This document shows, piece after piece, positions 62,352 through 64,000 of a stretch of 64,000 nucleotides of DNA (positions are counted from its first letter, which is position 1; every line of letters begins with the position of its first letter). The stretch covers positions 124,001-188,000 of the forward strand of contig NZ_JAJMOY010000004.1 in assembly GCF_020991415.1 (NCBI RefSeq), read 5' to 3'. The notes below the pieces were generated by a model. That model made no database searches, was not told the origin of the DNA, and saw only the letters and a list, made by a program, of their open reading frames with translations. A program made the translations under genes and the position numbers. This stretch comes from Flavobacterium sp. ENC. GTDB taxonomy: Bacteria; Bacteroidota; Bacteroidia; Flavobacteriales; Flavobacteriaceae.

Positions 62352-63791
62352 ATGCTATTTAATACCTTAAACTTTGCCCTCTTTTTTTCACTAGTATTTA
62401 TATTATATTGGTTTGTATTTTATAAAAGTCTAAAATGGCAAAATTTATTTTTGTTGCTGTCTAGTTTGTTTTTTTATAGCTGCTGGGACTTAAGATTTAC
62501 TTTCTTACTAGCTTTCTCTATTGGCTTAGATTTTTATACGGGAAAAAAGATATTTGATAATATAAATAATTCCCGCTTGAAAAAGCGATGGCTTTGGTTA
62601 AGTGTAATTCTTAATTTGAGTCTTCTGGGTTTATTTAAATATTACAATTTTTTTATAGATAATTTTTCAGAACTCTTTTCGGGGTTAGGACTTAAAATTA
62701 ATACATGGACACTACAAATAATTTTGCCTGTAGGAATTTCATTTTATACTTTTCATGGATTATCATATGTAATTGATATTTATAAAGAGAAGATCAAGCC
62801 GGTAAACAGTATAATTGATTATGCTCTATTTGTCAGTTTTTTTCCTTTGTTAGTTGCTGGTCCAATAGAAAGAGCGCAACATCTTTTACCTCAAATTCAA
62901 AAAAAGAGAAGTTTTGATTATAACAATGCTGTTTGTGGATTAAGACAAATACTATGGGGATTAGTAAAAAAAGTGGTTATTGCAGATAACTGTGCCGAAT
63001 ATGTTAATTTAATTTTTGATAACCCATCCGATTATTCAGGGAGTACTTTGGTTATTGGGGCAATTTTATTCTCATTTCAAATCTACGGGGATTTTTCGGG
63101 TTATACAGATATTGCCATTGGAACTGCCCGACTATTAGGAATTGAATTATTGCAGAATTTCTCCTATCCTTATTTCTCACGTGATATAGCCGAATTTTGG
63201 AGAAGATGGCATATTTCTTTATCAAGCTGGTTTAGAGATTATGTCTATATACCCCTTGGGGGTTCACGTGGATCCAAATGGGAACAGGTAAGGAATGTTT
63301 TTATAGTTTTTATGCTAATTGGTTTTTGGCATGGCGCCAATTGGACTTTTATAATCTATGGGTTTATTAATTTTTTATATATTCTTCCTTTATTATTGCT
63401 ACGCCAAAATAGAAAAAATATTGAAATAGTATCCGCTAGTGGCTTTGTAGCAAATAGTAAAGTTTTTTTTGATATTATCTTAACTTTTGGTTTAGTTACG
63501 TTCGCTAGAATCTTCTTTAGATCCAATACTGTAGGAGACGCTCTTTTTTATATATCTAAAATATTTTCTAATACCTTATTTACTTTTCCGGAAATATTTC
63601 CTAAAACAATAATTGCAGTTTTGTTTTTATTTATGTGTATTGAATGGAGCGGAAGGAAAAATTATTTTGCTATTGAAAAATTAGGATTGACCTGGGCAAA
63701 ACCTATTAGGATCGGTTTTTATTATGTTTTGACGATACTAGTTTTATATTATTCCGGTAAGGATTTACAATTTATATATTTTCAATTTTAA
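62352..63791 (+). CDS. MBOAT family O-acyltransferase (AlgI-like)
   Basis: This 479-residue inner-membrane acyltransferase of the AlgI/PatA type transfers acyl groups onto extracellular glycans. About ten helices are predicted. The conserved MBOAT region is GISFYTFHGLSYVIDIYKEK near residue 135, FWRRWHISLSSWFRDYVYIPLGGSRG near 282-307 with His287, and GFWHGANWTFIIYGFIN near 325, where His327 is the catalytic histidine of the family. The AT-rich composition suggests that this glycan locus is a variable region. The stop overlaps the start of the AlgJ-like gene by one base. Confidence 0.93.
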   Translation: MLFNTLNFALFFSLVFILYWFVFYKSLKWQNLFLLLSSLFFYSCWDLRFTFLLAFSIGLDFYTGKKIFDNINNSRLKKRWLWLSVILNLSLLGLFKYYNFFIDNFSELFSGLGLKINTWTLQIILPVGISFYTFHGLSYVIDIYKEKIKPVNSIIDYALFVSFFPLLVAGPIERAQHLLPQIQKKRSFDYNNAVCGLRQILWGLVKKVVIADNCAEYVNLIFDNPSDYSGSTLVIGAILFSFQIYGDFSGYTDIAIGTARLLGIELLQNFSYPYFSRDIAEFWRRWHISLSSWFRDYVYIPLGGSRGSKWEQVRNVFIVFMLIGFWHGANWTFIIYGFINFLYILPLLLLRQNRKNIEIVSASGFVANSKVFFDIILTFGLVTFARIFFRSNTVGDALFYISKIFSNTLFTFPEIFPKTIIAVLFLFMCIEWSGRKNYFAIEKLGLTWAKPIRIGFYYVLTILVLYYSGKDLQFIYFQF

Positions 63792-64000
63792 TGAAGAAAT
63801 TAATAGGGAAGCTAATAGTTTTTTTACTACCAATTGTATTGGTATTTGTTTTTATAGAATGTTTTTACAGGGTCGTGCCCAATAATTATTCTTTCAAAAA
63901 TGAAAATGTTCAGAAAAGATATGAAACAACAGAGGTCTTAATATTAGGAAATTCCCATACCTTTTATGGCTTGAATCCATTTTTTTTTGATAAACCGACA
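63791..64000 (+). CDS. AlgJ/AlgX-like SGNH hydrolase-fold partner, N-terminal part
   Basis: These 70 codons continue beyond the window. They start at the ATG at 63791-63793, whose first base is the last base of the MBOAT stop. An N-terminal membrane anchor (VFLLPIVLVFVFIECFY) is followed by YETTEVLILGNSHTFYGLNP. The GNSH (residues 53-56) is the GDS(H)-like block that carries the nucleophile serine in SGNH hydrolases, as in AlgJ. It is likely the periplasmic acyl-transfer partner of the MBOAT protein. Confidence 0.8.
   Translation, partial: MKKLIGKLIVFLLPIVLVFVFIECFYRVVPNNYSFKNENVQKRYETTEVLILGNSHTFYGLNPFFFDKPT

Overview
The window looks like chromosomal DNA of a member of the Flavobacteriaceae (Bacteroidota), most likely Flavobacterium or a close relative. 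The signs are: low G+C; near-perfect TAnnTTTG (-7) promoter elements before many genes; a TonB-dependent receptor paired with a DUF4249 lipoprotein; a monomeric-type isocitrate dehydrogenase; a long NusB; a cyclophilin-FKBP fusion; DUF3276, DUF5723 and the MoxR/DUF58/DUF4350/DUF4129/SpoIIM/RDD cluster. I see no phage, insertion sequence, CRISPR array, rRNA or tRNA gene. The window opens inside uvrB and closes inside an AlgJ-like gene.

Layout. 1-11.8 kb is almost all minus strand: uvrB start, a lipoprotein hydrolase, rlmF, thiamine pyrophosphokinase, a DinB-like protein, DUF4249 + TonB receptor, icd, then a 1-kb repeat-filled gap and rplS-trmD. 12.0-18.7 kb is plus strand: small lipoproteins, a sugar-phosphate isomerase-like protein, a racemase / FMN reductase / cupin run, an MFS exporter, a dual-domain prolyl isomerase and a small cytochrome c. 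18.8-24.8 kb is mostly minus: thioredoxin-like protein, three hydrolases (with csaA between them on plus), a PUR-type nucleic-acid binder and an ABC exporter. 25.0-27.8 kb: leucine-type dehydrogenase, nusB, yajC. 28-33.7 kb: YdeI-like protein, pepT, a formylglycine-generating enzyme, pyrD, DUF3307 + SatD. 33.9-38.9 kb: HMG-CoA-lyase-like enzyme, lipoprotein + DUF5723 pair, guaB. 39-50.6 kb (minus): L,D-transpeptidase, hydrolase, nudK, purA, a Fur-family regulator, Rel (p)ppGpp synthetase/hydrolase, a TrmH methyltransferase, a phosphodiesterase and an AT-rich HEPN-like orphan. 50.7-57.0 kb: the MoxR-type ATPase cluster. 57.1-64 kb (plus): a LpoB/CsgG-like protein, a TRIC channel, then surface-glycan genes (FemAB-like GNAT, WecE-like aminotransferase, WzxE-like flippase, MBOAT acyltransferase, AlgJ-like partner).

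The most striking feature is the set of intergenic repeats. At least six families of short direct or inverted repeats occur, and every major array lies just downstream of a stop codon. None lies in the six divergent intergenic regions, which hold promoter elements instead. One repeat type also seems to have entered the aminotransferase reading frame at about 60.2 kb. Other points worth a second look: a 28-bp-phased set of GTTAC-N8-GTAAC palindromes upstream of satD; a promoter followed at once by a strong terminator-like hairpin in the leader of the formylglycine-generating enzyme gene; three genes whose -7 element lies so close to the ATG that leaderless mRNA is likely; tandem duplication of the region upstream of guaB; and a glycosyltransferase-like gene remnant at 62.1 kb. 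I did not find a clearly novel multi-gene defence or biosynthetic system. Gene calls rest on reading the translated sequences; no database search was run.
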